This document shows positions 33,126 through 44,780 of a DNA stretch of 64,000 nt, piece after piece (within the stretch, counting starts at the first letter, position 1; the number at the start of each line of letters is the position of its first letter). The position numbers and the translations under genes are program-made. The DNA comes from Hypoxylon rubiginosum (taxonomy: Eukaryota; Ascomycota; Sordariomycetes; Xylariales; Hypoxylaceae): positions 1,692,835-1,756,834 of the forward strand of contig CADCXA010000066.1 of NCBI GenBank assembly GCA_902806565.1, read 5' to 3'. The notes below the pieces were generated by a model that saw only the letters and a program-made list of their open reading frames with translations, did not search any database and had not been told where the DNA came from.

Positions 33126-35529
33126 GGCTGCTTAGCGGCTTCACGTCAGTTGCCTGGGAAGTCTCTAAAGGCCCAGGGCGAAGGCAATTGGAATATTTGC
33201 TACAAGACTAAGGTGGAAGCATACGTAGGTAATCATGGAAACTTACCACTAACACGCCTACCATAGATTCAGGAGTAAAAATTGAGATCGAGAAGTCGAA
33301 GGTACAAGTAATGTAGGTAGGTAGAGTGACAAAATGCGTGAATGTAGTCCTTGAAGTGTAAGAGCCTCCTCTTGAGTAATGACATCCTTAAGTACTACAC
33401 CAATGGTAGGTGTGGTAGAAGAAATGTCATTTTGACCTAGGTAGGTCTACAGGCATCCACCCATCCAACCATTTCTAAAGTTGACCACCTAGGTATCCTT
33501 AGGAAGCGTCGTCGTTGCTCTCCTAGGAAGACAAAGATAGACAATGATACCAAAAAGGCGCCTCTCTAAAGTGATTTTTGCGGCTTATTAAGAGGCAGGT
33601 ACTGGTTATTTGAGACTATAATATTCAGGTATTTAACTTTTATTCCATTATTCTTTAAAGGGTTCGGTCTGCTAGATGTTGTCCATCATTTAACAAGTGC
33701 CTGAGACGTTTGTGGGCCTAAACTACTTGTTAACGGTGTCTTATATTAGGCAACTCTATATCTGCCTCTGCGATACCTAATGCTCCCAGTCTCAGGCTGA
33801 TAAGGAAATTATGGGAGAACAATATTACTTAATGAACTGGTAGTGAATGCCAGATGAGAAAGCGATCTTCGAGCTATAGTGCAGATACCTCATCAAGCAT
33901 AGTCGTGGTTGTTTATGGTGGCGCAAAAAGAGGGAAGCGAATGATTCCATTATAAGAGTTTGGTGAGGTTAATGAAGCTATCTTAGGTACCCATTGCCCA
34001 CCTAGTAATGAGAAGCTGAGAGGTGGCAGACCTAAAGCAATTGAGTGTTTTGCTGCTATTTTAATCGTCTAAGAGTGATGCCTTCGTTAATTAAATATCC
34101 AAGATTGAGTCGACGCATCAATGCGTTTCAGCGTTTCAGTCGTACGTGTCCTAGGTATCACGAACGCTGTCGTAATTCGAAATCAATCACCATACAGCTA
34201 CTTTTGCTATAAGCCTACCTCAAGTTTTGTTTTATCTTAAGGCGAGCGGAGAAACAGTCTAAATATGGGATGGTCTGAGGTCAGAATGTTGCCAATAATA
34301 GTTGGCTACCCCAGATACAGCCAAATATTTAAAGCCTCGTTTGTAGCGTGTGGCATGACAATAGCTGAATAGTAGGTAAAGTACGTGTTCAGTCGTTTGG
34401 CAACGTCAGCGAAGCCAGGCAGATAGGAGTGATAGGGGTGATAGGGGTCTATCAGATTGACGACAGCGCCAAGTTCAGCTCCCAAGTGGACCATAAAATG
34501 TGCTAGGCCCAGAATGACGGGAACCCTTACCACATGAGTGTTGGCTTGCGGATCGACAGCGGATCTATCACGTACCTACGAAGTAACCTACCAAGATATG
34601 ATCACTAGCGTCAACAGCCTGCAGGAATACCTATCGTTCCCTCGCGTCTTCTCTTATGATTAGGAATCTAATTAGGATCTCAAGAGGCGAAAATTCATGG
34701 GGAAATGTCGATTAGGAAAAGGGCGTTGATGATCTCGAGAAAAGACGCTTCTTAACAGAGATTCATTGTGACGAATTCGGGATCCTAACGAGGATGAGCC
34801 AAACTACGCGCCAATCACAGGTGCATTTGCTTTGAGCCCGGCAATCTTGAAACAGATTTTCTGCATGGACCCTCGCCAAGGGAGAAAGGCCTAGCATAGT
34901 CAGGTACCTAGCCAGTGCCTAGGTACTATGGTAGGCTGATCGTGGATCGTCAATGGGTCCACGGCTGATCCGGCTTGATCCAGTCCTGGCCGTTCGCTTG
35001 TCCTCGCTCCAAGTTTTGCCTCCTATTGGTGGCTTCATCCCACCATCGCGCGTGTTTCGAAACAATGAGGAGGCGCATGGCTGGCATGGCTGGCATCGAC
35101 TCGTTTCAGGTTGATCCGACCATCGAATGGCCTCCAGTCCCTTTCCTCGTAGCTGCACACGCTCTGCCAAAAATGCCCGGGGGATAGCGAGGCTCATTCG
35201 ACCGATGGACGATGGCTGTACGTCTCCCCCCAATGAGCAGCCAGGATGGGGACGATGGTCGGGACGCGGCCTATGAATATGACGGAGCGACCAGGGGTGC
35301 TTCGTGCCCAGGTGTTGGGGGGTAGGTACTATATCACAGAACGGTAGCCGAATACACGCGGGTACGACCTTCGGCCTTCCCATCGTAAATCTTCGCTTCT
35401 GCTGTTCCAAGGTTCTACACCATCCTTCTTTTCTGATCTAGTCTTCATCGCTTATTCATTCGCGATACCGACTTCTATCGTAACCCTCACTCGCATTGCA
35501 CATCGCCAATTGCATTTAGAACCAGTCCA
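33126..35529. other. Intergenic, no gene recognised
   Basis: About 2.4 kb. Open frames at 34306-34533 (minus) and 34919-35410 (minus) lack family features and codon signal. TAGGTAGG motifs are frequent (33313-33330, 33440). The last 500 bp serve as leader and promoter of the C2H2 gene. Confidence 0.45.
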
Positions 35530-37126
35530 ATGGATCATCCATCGAGGGTGCTAGCACAGGCGCGAGAGCATCTCGAAGCTCTCAAGCAATCCGGTCTCAG
35601 TCGTGATGCTTTACTTGCTTTGTTGGAGGAGGATTCACAACAGCAGCGACAGCAAGCCATGATAGCAGAAGGTATGGGACGCTCTCGCATAGGACGCGTG
35701 TGTATGTTCTAGAAGTTAACTCGTAGCAATAGCCCAAGCCATCCCCAATTTCAGCTACAGAGACATCAATCCTTCTCCTCCTTATAGTCAACCCCACGGA
35801 CAGCGATCGTCCGTCTCGTCCTCGAGATCCAGCTGCTCAAGTCGCGACAGCGTATTTTCCTCGGCCTCGGCTCGAAGCTCCATATCGTCGACGACGGCCC
35901 CAGCCACCGATGCAAAATTTTGGTGCACATCCTGCGATAAGACATTCAAGAGGAAGTTCGACTGGAAGCGACACGAGGAGGAATTCCACGAGCGATCGCG
36001 AAAATACCCCTGCCCTAACTGTAACCAAAGCTTCTGGGGGGCGAACACGATGAATCAACACCACAAGTCGGCCCACGGCTGTAAGACCTGCCCCCATGCC
36101 GATACCGTCGTGAAACATCTTCGGAAGAGAAAGGCATGGGGATGCGGCTTTTGCGCCGCGATGCACGGCAAGTTCGAGAAGCACATCGACCACGTCGCCG
36201 CGCATTTCGAGTCGGGGAGCACCAAGGCCGATTGGATGCACTCCAACGTCATCTACGGCCTACTACACCAACACCTAATCCACGAGGCGTGGAAAGCGCT
36301 GGTAGCGGCGAAGCAGAGCACGTTTAACGGCCACCAGCCTATGTTCAGCTGGAGTCCCGAGTCGACAGGACGAGCCCAGGGTTTCGTGGAAAACGAGAAT
36401 CCCGGGCAGCTCCAGGATCTCCTAGAATTCTTCGACGGCACCAAGGAGTCCGCCGAGAGTATTGTGGAAATGGCGTATACCTGCGTCCACGTCATATTCC
36501 GACCACGATCGACATCCGTGACTCAGGGGGTACCCCAATCGCCCCCGGGTTCTACATCACCCATCAATACATCTAAACACATATCTGTCCAGCCTAGGAC
36601 GCCATCTATGCCGCGGCGCTCCGCATCCACGTCCGCCCTCCCCGGCATAAACAGGCAAAGCAGACGGGCGCCATCCGCGGACTCCCGCCACATCAGCACC
36701 GTCCCTTCTCAAGTACCGAATCTGAACTTGACTATCCCGCAAGTACCAAGCCACCACCACCACCTTCAGCACCAACAACAGCAACCAGTGCTCGACGCGT
36801 ACCAAAGCTTCTCCATGATGCAGTCCGCGCAGCAGCAGCAGAGATACGCGCCGCCGCCCCACACGACTACCGACAAGGCGCTACCGCCGGCACCGCTCGC
36901 GCCGACACCGACGTCGCCTATGCAACTGGACTTCCCGCTCTTCGGCAACGACGACGCGGGCATGCTCCCGCCGCTGGACCTGGCGTCGGACGACTGGCGG
37001 AGCTTCGCGAGCACCCTAGTCGAGGAGGAAGAGCTGCAGCAGCACCAACAGCAGCACGCGCTAGGCTCCCACGAGTTTCCCATATCGTGGGACGATCTAG
37101 GGCAGTTTCAGACGAATCCGTGCTGA
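35530..37126 (+). CDS. C2H2 zinc-finger transcription factor
   Basis: Exons 35530-35671 and 35727-37126 (55-bp intron GTATGG...CGTAG, phase 1) give 513 residues. The N-terminal helix (RVLAQAREHLEALKQSGL) may be a coiled-coil or dimerisation segment. Ser-rich sequence follows. Two fingers come next: C114-x2-C117...H130-x4-H135 (CTSCDKTFKRKFDWKRHEEE) and C143-x2-C146...H159/H160-H164. A Cys/His-rich stretch (GCKTCPHADTVVKH, WGCGFCAAMHGKF, HIDHVAAHFE) could form a third, irregular zinc unit. The C-terminal half is Pro/Gln/His-rich and disordered, as in activation regions. Nuclear DNA binding is expected; targets are unknown. Confidence 0.9.
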
Positions 37127-37979
37127 TATGAAGACGGGGGAAAAAAGGAGACGGCAGCGGCGGATGGGAGCATATTGTGTATAATGTGTAACGTGTATTA
37201 TGCCCGGGCCCTCCGGAGCTCGGCTGGAAACGCATAATGTAATGGTAGTTAGTGTACGACGAAGACACCTGGGTCGTGTCAGGCTTGCTGTGCTGAAATA
37301 TTAAAATCTTGTATGCATGCGACATGATTTCTCCATCGCGATGTCTTTGCTCCGTGAATAGCTAGCTGTGGCGTGAGAGGGAATGCTTATGACTGCAGCA
37401 GAAGCTGATATTCGTATGTATCTTCAGGTCAGCATCTACCAAAGGTGGTTATCTCATCCTTGCTGGCAAGTTTATGAGCGAATCGTCGAAGGAAACGATC
37501 TCCTCGAGGCTGACGTGGTCAAGAGGAGAGCATGATTCAACGTTTGCTACGAATGAACATCTATGCACCTAGCCTAGGCTAAAGCTTCCTATCCCAACAG
37601 AAAGGATAGCCAATCAACCCCCTTGTCCCAGAACTAAAGCTTTAACCTTTAGCATTAGTCTGCCTAAAACCTAAACTTCCTTATTTAGCAATGCCGATGA
37701 TCGTGGGTTCGCGGGATGAGGCGAGCTGAAAAGAGCCGCAGAAGACCACCTCCCAATCCCAGTACGGTTCACACCTATCGAACTATGAATTTGGTAGTAG
37801 ATCAAGCTTCGGCTTTTTTATTGCTGGACAGTAAAAAAGAAGCCTAGAAAATTGTATGACCGATATAAAAGTGGAAATGTGGTGAGGGAAGATGGCGAAC
37901 TCCACCATAGTACAGTGGGGATAATAAGCCGTGGATTAGGGAAGCACGAAAAAACTTCACAAAGAAAAAATACATATCC
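37127..37979. other. Intergenic between the C2H2 gene and tRNA-Met
   Basis: About 850 bp with no protein gene. The 3' flank of the C2H2 gene is G/A-rich just past the stop (37133-37165). Confidence 0.45.
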
Positions 37980-38051
37980 TAGCTTCACTCCGTTTCGATC
38001 GGAGGACCTCCGGGTTATGAGCCCGGCGCGCTTCCACTGCGCCATGAAGCT
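37980..38051 (-). tRNA. tRNA-Met (CAT), elongator type, no intron
   Basis: The minus strand folds into a full cloverleaf of 72 nt. The acceptor stem is AGCTTCA/TGAAGCT with discriminator A. The A-box is TGGCGCAGTGG. The anticodon stem is CCGGG/CCCGG around loop CTCATAA (anticodon CAT). The T-arm is CTCCG-ATCGAAA-CGGAG. All stems pair. Confidence 0.92.
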
Positions 38052-40374
38052 TTCCACAGGACATGGCTGGTGGCATAAGTATGAGATTGGAATTGTTTCT
38101 TTCAATACTGCCCTATAATCTCCTTGCTACCTTATGACTCACCCTTTCCCGATGCCGACAATCGGCCTATTGGACGAACTCGAGTCCAGCATTGGGCACC
38201 TTTATATGATAGGCATTGCAATTCTGTTTAATCAATTTCCATGTAACCTTTCGCTCAAATGCTGGTTGTTCTCCCCTAGGTACCTAGATAGGTAGATTCC
38301 CCGGCTCGGTTCTCGCAAGGGGGTATGCAGCGAGAAAGCTCATGCGTTAATAGAACCGGCTGTCGCCTATAGATAGGTCCTCTTAGGTGGAAGCGAATAT
38401 CGCCATTCCGTATGATATATAGCATCGACCGTATATCTTGAGCGATACATGTTGCACGATGGCGGTGCTGTTAGGTGCTTCATATACGCATCATCCTGGG
38501 ATCGATCTCCATAAAGACACCCATGACGCATATGAATCTGTTGACTATCTATTTCAGCCCATATGAACAAAACCAATACCTCAGGATCGTAATTCAGACC
38601 CTCGAACTATAGGGGGCATGCTTGTGATAAAGCTTGTTACCTTCTTAGCTTACATTGCCCTGTCATCTAAAACTCCTCACTATGCCTGTCTCATTCATTT
38701 CTTAGAATCAAGCAAGTGTAAGCTATATACATTAAGATTCCCTTATACTATGTATGTAAAAATATTCTTAAACACTGCTCTAGTTCACTGAGCACTCTCC
38801 CCTTAAGGTTGACGAAGGAACCAAGACTCTAACCTCGGGACACAGGAACTAGGACATATCCCCAGACACAGCAGGTATCTCTTCATTTTCAATGGCCAGT
38901 ATCGTTGATAGAGGATTCTCGACTTGATAAACCCAATTATATCACTTAAGTACTCATACCTGAGCTCCTGGTTAGAATGTGAAATGAATATATGGATAAG
39001 TGTATATACCTACAACACATGAGAGTAATCTCATTTGAGGTGGAGAGGCAGATGGGAAACCTTTGAGATTAGTTTCATTATGATTGACTGGCTCTCACGC
39101 GGAAATTTGCAATAGGTTTCGAGCACATTACCTATCAGTCACTGAATCCATTCTTTTCAGCTTATCCTTTGCCTTATTGCTGCGATTATTACGGCTGGTT
39201 GGCGACGATAAGACGGAGATAGATGGCATCGAAGATGTAAGCCATAATAATCCTCGGTTTTACGTCATATGTTTGTTGTCAACTAGTTGTCGACCACAGA
39301 GTAATCTTTGTTAACCTAACCCCTTTCTCGCGAAGGAGGCTGACTGGGGTCCACTAGGCTTCTTACCTCGTTTCATGACGGCTAGCACTGATGTGAGCAA
39401 TTCCGTACCTTGATCTAACCTAACTACCGGCGAATAAACGCATAGCAATACGCGAAATATGACGTTGCTGGCTATCTCTTATGTGTTACTAGATCAACTC
39501 GATGAAATAAGCGAAAACTCATTTAAATCCTTGCTCCCGCGTGGGTGGACAGATAGTGTTCTAGTTAAGTTTAATCCTTCATCCTAATACATACCACAAT
39601 CGCAAATGAAATCTAAATCCTACTGCCGATCCCTTATGTCGTAGATACAGAATTGATTTCTATCTGAAATCAGCCTCGTTTCTACAGTGATGTCACTCCG
39701 ATCTGCAAAGACTCTTTCGTTCCTAAATCCTAACGACGAGGGGCTGCGTGTTGTAACTTCGGTCAGCTCTCCTTTGGCGACCAACGCGACAGTCGGGTAA
39801 GAAGTCTCAAAAACTGTTGGAAGATTCAAGTGGGTAATAGGGTAAGAAATTATCCAACTTCCATAATTAATATTCAAAGTCTCACAAGAACGGTACTTGA
39901 TGCTCCCTTTCCAGCTTCCCACGCGTTCGTGCCAGATGGTGGGGGATCTGCACCAACGCAAACGCACTCAGCTGCGGGAGCGCTAGGCGGATCTGCATCT
40001 ACGTCACAATCAGGGCGGATCAGCAGGTACCAAGACATATTTTTAGAATTCGTCTAAATCAGCAACTTATTCCGAGCTTGAGGCTGTTGATTACTTGCAA
40101 GCTGGCCAATTCCTTCCATACGGCTGGTGTCATGGCCTATGTAAATGTGCTGAAAGACTCGGGCATCTGAGCAGGAAACTATTGTGATGTACATTAAGTA
40201 AGATCTATTCCGGGCCTACACGCTATAGATCGAGATGCGATCGTCAGGGTCCGGACGAGGATAATAAAGTCGTGAGAATATCCTTCCATCTCGGTCACCG
40301 TTCAGATGGAGATCATCTAGGAAACTTATCTTTCTATCGTCCTTACTTCATATCATACCTAGCCCACTAATATA
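38052..40374. other. Intergenic, no gene recognised
   Basis: About 2.3 kb, A+T-rich between 38640 and 39500. TAGGTACCTAGATAGG occurs near 38278. Short open frames (39084-39314, 39830-40057) have no support. Confidence 0.45.
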
Positions 40375-41277
40375 ATGGTATTGCTTCAAAACTTTAGGCG
40401 TATTGCCTGCCTTGCAGCTTGCGTCTTTCTAGCAAGCCCTGGCCGGGCAATGCCGGTCGAGACATCCGATACAATATCTGAGCGCGGCTCTAGTAGTGGA
40501 AAGCGCATTATTCTCTGGGAGACGAGTTTAACGAGTGAACTCAAGAGTATCCCCGGCCTTTTGTCTGCGGCAACTGCCCTGGGCTCATCAGGCGTCATCA
40601 AGTCGGTCACCAACTGGGAGACGAAGCGGCCAGACGAGGTGCCCAAGAAATTTCCTTACCGGCCTATGGTCCGCACGCCCCAGCACCTAGAGGGCGACAA
40701 CTGGAAAAACCTCATCTCCGTGGTGTCGAGCCAGAAGAACACCATCGTGCACTTCTACAACGAGCCGGAGCGCAACGGCATCCAAGCGTCCGACGCGGTC
40801 GCCAGCTGGCGGCAGAAGATGCTCCCGCTGCGGCAGAAGTACGGCGCGAAGCTCGCGGGGCCGGGCTGCGCCAGCTCCGACGAGGGCTCCGCGTGGCTGC
40901 GGACGTTCATGGGGATGCTGGCAGACGAGGAGAAGCCCGACTACCTCAACCTACACTTCTACACCCTCCCGAGCAACCCGTGCGACCAGGAGATCCGGAA
41001 CGCCGAGAGCTTCTTCTTCGAGAAGCACAAGACCTACAACCTTCCCGTCATAATAGGCGAGATAGCGAGTACCAGCCGCGACGGCGCCCAGGTGGTAGAG
41101 TTCACCAAGGAGGTGTCGAAGTGGCTGGACCAGCCGGCCCAGAGCTGGGTTGTCGAATACGGCTTCTTTGGCGTGTCTACCGGCGTGGATGATAATTTCG
41201 TGAGTCCGGCTGCGCAGATGCTCGATTCCAAGGGTGCTTGGACGGACCTTGGTAAATGGTGGATTGGAGCGAGCTAG
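40375..41277 (+). CDS. GH128-type secreted endo-1,3-beta-glucanase
   Basis: Single exon of 300 residues. The N-terminus (RRIACLAACVFLASPGRA) is a signal peptide, cleaved near residue 25. The glycosyl-hydrolase catalytic core (Asl1-like) starts at RIILWETS. The two catalytic glutamates expected of the clan are Glu130 in HFYNEPE (acid/base) and Glu229 in VIIGEIAST (nucleophile). HFYTLP and the Trp-rich C-terminus (AWTDLGKWW) match the family. Members cut beta-1,3-glucan at the cell surface or in the wall. The high GC of 40650-41100 contrasts with the flanks, as for many secreted fungal enzymes. Confidence 0.9.
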   Translation: MVLLQNFRRIACLAACVFLASPGRAMPVETSDTISERGSSSGKRIILWETSLTSELKSIPGLLSAATALGSSGVIKSVTNWETKRPDEVPKKFPYRPMVRTPQHLEGDNWKNLISVVSSQKNTIVHFYNEPERNGIQASDAVASWRQKMLPLRQKYGAKLAGPGCASSDEGSAWLRTFMGMLADEEKPDYLNLHFYTLPSNPCDQEIRNAESFFFEKHKTYNLPVIIGEIASTSRDGAQVVEFTKEVSKWLDQPAQSWVVEYGFFGVSTGVDDNFVSPAAQMLDSKGAWTDLGKWWIGAS

Positions 41278-42833
41278 ATAAGAGTGGGCTAGGAGTTGGG
41301 GAGAGGGGTGTTTGGGATTACTCAGCGAAGGCGTTTTAGTGTACAAGTCCACGACAAGGGGCTGCATCTTCTTGATGGATTTCCATAACTTCGAAAATTC
41401 TTTGTATTATATTGAAAAGCCGTCCAAGGCCGAAAAATAACTACTTTCTAACTCATTTTCACCTTTCCCGACTGCGTAGATCGATATGTTGCTGTGAAAC
41501 CTCGCGACCTACTTATTTTCATTGCTCACGGTTATGAAATCAATGGGCACTTCTTCTGATACCTAGTACCTGAGAAATATTCGTGTTCTACAGTCTACTC
41601 CCTTTCTGCACGGACCGCGATTCAGTATCGAACAGATTACGAGAGGGGGTTACTTCCGGACATCCTGCCTGCCTAGGAGCCCAGCATCCATACATACCTA
41701 GACAACGGACTTTATTGAACCATTTCTGCTATTCTAGCCGAAGTTCGCCTAAACACCTAGCACGAAGCAGCTGGTAGATGTTAACGGGATCTGAGAATGG
41801 AATCCCGAGCCTCGCTTAATTTTTATACTAGTGGTGATAGATCGCACCGGATCTTAAGACTTAGGTCGAACACATGCAATTTTTAATATCCCCGGTTTTT
41901 ATACACCCATGATGGAAATCATGGAAAATCCTGATGAAACCTCAAGGGACCGAGTGATCCAGGGGTATGGAACCCCGATTTTCTCACGGCTTGCCGCGGG
42001 GGACCTGTCGCGGGGGAACTGTCGCGGGAGGTCTTTCTAGAACACATGTTCTCGATGGTAGATGTCACGAATCGCAAGCCCAACTATTGGACTGCAGCGA
42101 AAGTACAACTAATCAGAAGCTGAAAGGCGAATCATCCGTTCGAAATATATTCACCCGCACCAATGCCCCTGGCTGTCCTGGCTATCGAGTTCAGCGAACC
42201 TGGAGGCTCATCTTAGATCTACCCCATCTACCACATGGCCCAAACTCTTAGGTCAGGGCCTCGGGCTTAATGCGAATCAAGCGTACGTGTTCGGCTCGTC
42301 GGGAATTTTTACATTATTCTAGAAAATTCAAATAATCATTCGATGCTAAGATCTAGCCAACGATCTACCCAGCCACGCATGAAAACACCGTCATATCGTA
42401 CCATTTCGCCTCACGGCCATCTGGCGCTCGCGTGATTTAGACCGTCTAGAAGGACTTGATAGGTAGGTATGGCAGTGCCGACAAGACCGGTAACGCCCGG
42501 GACACATAGTTATCGTGATATACCCTGCGCTAGAATTTTTCTCTCAGCATTTAGTCTGAACCTTGACAGGTGACCCCACAACGCGGGACGGGAAGGTAAT
42601 GCATTCATCATGGGTAAGTAAGGGGTTTAAAGCTTTGGGGGCCTTTTCGCCATCCGATGGGTATAAGTCTAAGATCTGAATTGAAAGCTCTATTTTCGAG
42701 GAATCACCAGCATTAGCATCCTGCCTTGACTGATCGCTTTTATTAACTGCCTACCCTCTATCACACTATACGATTGCGCTGTACTTATCCTACCCGTGCC
42801 CAATTCCAGTGGTAGTTTGTTAAATCAGCCGTC
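41278..42833. other. Intergenic with a short GC-rich tandem repeat
   Basis: About 1.55 kb. Three 14-bp units of G(C/T)CGCGGGGGACCT type lie at 41993-42034 inside otherwise A+T-balanced sequence. The rest shows no gene. The last 200 bp form the flavohemoglobin promoter and leader. Confidence 0.45.
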
Positions 42834-44153
42834 ATGGCTCTTAACTATAAGGAGACGAAATTAGTCATCGACACGATTCCCGCTCTACGCAAACATGGAG
42901 AGCACATATCGACCGTCTTCTACAAGACGATGCTTCGCGACCATCCAGAGCTCCATAACTACTTTAATAGCGTCCATATGAGCTCTGGGGCACAGCCACG
43001 CGAACTCACGAAGCTCATATTGGCTTTTGCGTCTAATATCAGCAACATCAGCGAGCTCGTTCCGAAGTTGGAAAGAGTAGCGAACAAACACGTATCGTTG
43101 AATATCCAACCGGAGCACTATGACATCGTTGGAAAATACTTGCTGCGCGCATTTTCTGCTGTTCTCGGCCCAGCAGCCATGACCCCTGATGTCCAATTAG
43201 CTTGGATGCGCATGTATACAGTCATGGCAAAAGTCTTAATGGGCAGAGAAGCCCATCTTTACCGCGAGTTCGAAAACTGGAAGGGCTGGAGAAAATTTAT
43301 GATATACAGCAAGAAGAACGAGACGTTGGAGGGGAACATTGTCTCCTTCACCCTGAAACCAACCGACGGAAAGCCCTTGCCATCCTTTATGCCGGGACAG
43401 TACACCACTCTGAGACTTACGGTTCCTGGCATGAAATATGCGCAGCTCAGACAATACTCCCTGAGCGATGCGCCGAGCCACGACTACTACCGAATTACTG
43501 TTAAGCGGGACCAAGGATCAAACTGGGACTACGCTGGGCAGGACGACGCCATGACTGTGTCATCTGCCGCCACCAGCGCATCGGATAGCAGCCTCGGAAG
43601 CTTACACCCGGGTCGGCCCGGTATTGTGTCGAACTCACTCATTGACGAGTTCCACGAGGGGGGCACAATTGAGTTGACACATCCGGCGGGTGTTTTCCAA
43701 CTAGACACCAACATCGACAACTCTATGCCCCTCGTCCTTATTTCTGCTGGCGTCGGCGTCTCGCCCCTCATGGCAATGCTGAACACTGTAGCGGAAAAGC
43801 AAATGAACAGACCAGTGTCGTGGATCCAGGCCTCGCGACATGACGCGCCATTCCAAGCAGATGTCAATAGCATTGCCAAGCGACTCCCGAACGTGAGAAC
43901 CAAGTTCTTCAAGTCGAGACTGTCGGACAGCGACGTGCTATCGTACACGTCGTCATTCGACAACGACTTCCTGTCCCTGACGGCTGAGGATCTGTATCTT
44001 AGTAACGGCTCCACGGAATACAAGATCTGCGGACCCGAAGACTTTATGATGCAAGCGTCCAGCCATCTGGCGAGACAAGGAGTGAAGCCAGAAAGAGTGC
44101 AGTTTGAAGTCTTTTCTATCGGTAGCTACGAGCTTAACAATTCGAACAGTTGA
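42834..44153 (+). CDS. Flavohemoglobin (nitric oxide dioxygenase)
   Basis: Single exon of 439 residues. The globin domain (about 1-145) carries the proximal His86 (ANKHVSL), the B10-type Tyr30 (VFYKTM) and Tyr95. A ferredoxin-reductase-like FAD domain follows (about 155-285) with RQYSLSD. The NAD(P) domain (about 290-430) has LVLISAGVGVSPL and the C-terminal QFEVFSIGSY. The enzyme converts NO plus O2 to nitrate using NAD(P)H and protects against nitrosative stress. A loop of Ser-rich sequence (SSAATSASDSSLGS, near residues 241-255) inside the FAD domain is longer than usual. No targeting peptide is evident, so it is probably cytosolic. Confidence 0.95.
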   Translation: MALNYKETKLVIDTIPALRKHGEHISTVFYKTMLRDHPELHNYFNSVHMSSGAQPRELTKLILAFASNISNISELVPKLERVANKHVSLNIQPEHYDIVGKYLLRAFSAVLGPAAMTPDVQLAWMRMYTVMAKVLMGREAHLYREFENWKGWRKFMIYSKKNETLEGNIVSFTLKPTDGKPLPSFMPGQYTTLRLTVPGMKYAQLRQYSLSDAPSHDYYRITVKRDQGSNWDYAGQDDAMTVSSAATSASDSSLGSLHPGRPGIVSNSLIDEFHEGGTIELTHPAGVFQLDTNIDNSMPLVLISAGVGVSPLMAMLNTVAEKQMNRPVSWIQASRHDAPFQADVNSIAKRLPNVRTKFFKSRLSDSDVLSYTSSFDNDFLSLTAEDLYLSNGSTEYKICGPEDFMMQASSHLARQGVKPERVQFEVFSIGSYELNNSNS

Positions 44154-44780
44154 CGAGTCGAACAGTATGTGGCCCCACATGATTCCAGGGGCCACCAACT
44201 ACATATACGTATGAACTGCCACCCCCAGCATCAATATCCCCAGTACGCCCGCCGGATGCCTACTACAGCGAGGCCCCCATGACCCCATAGCGCGTGGGGC
44301 CGAAGAAGACACCGGATACCTGGCTCGATACCTGCACCGCAGTGGATACTGTACGACTTATACACAACTTCCAAGGTTCCTAGAGTCCGAGAGAAACCCC
44401 GAGTAGTGGTTGTGAGGAGGCTTCACCCGTCGGGCAACAACCACAGCGGAAAGGGGCTTTACGACCTGATTTGAAAACGAATGCGAGAACTATACGAATG
44501 AACTTTTCATTTTGCTTATGGTGTCGTGCATTTGAGGCCGCGGGATTATTATAAGGGATGCATCAATGCCGTGAAGGTCTCATGAGACCCCAATAACACT
44601 TCGTCTCGGTCATTTCCCGGTCATCATAGAGTGAATGGGATGCGAAAACTATAGAATTAGGAGCATATGCATTTAACATGATGTTTAAAAATATACACAT
44701 GCCAATCTCACCACACTTCCGGAGTTTTCATGGCATATAACGATTCAACGTCTGACAACTATGACGTCCTTCTCGCCTTT
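44154..44780. other. Convergent intergenic region
   Basis: About 630 bp between two 3' ends; no RNA gene or repeat was recognised. Confidence 0.4.

Noticed and set aside
34306..34533. 75-residue minus frame
   Set aside because: Looks mildly protein-like but has no family signal, no introns and no context.
34919..35410. 163-residue minus frame upstream of the C2H2 gene
   Set aside because: No recognisable domain, Pro/Arg/Cys-rich chance composition, and it lies in the promoter region.
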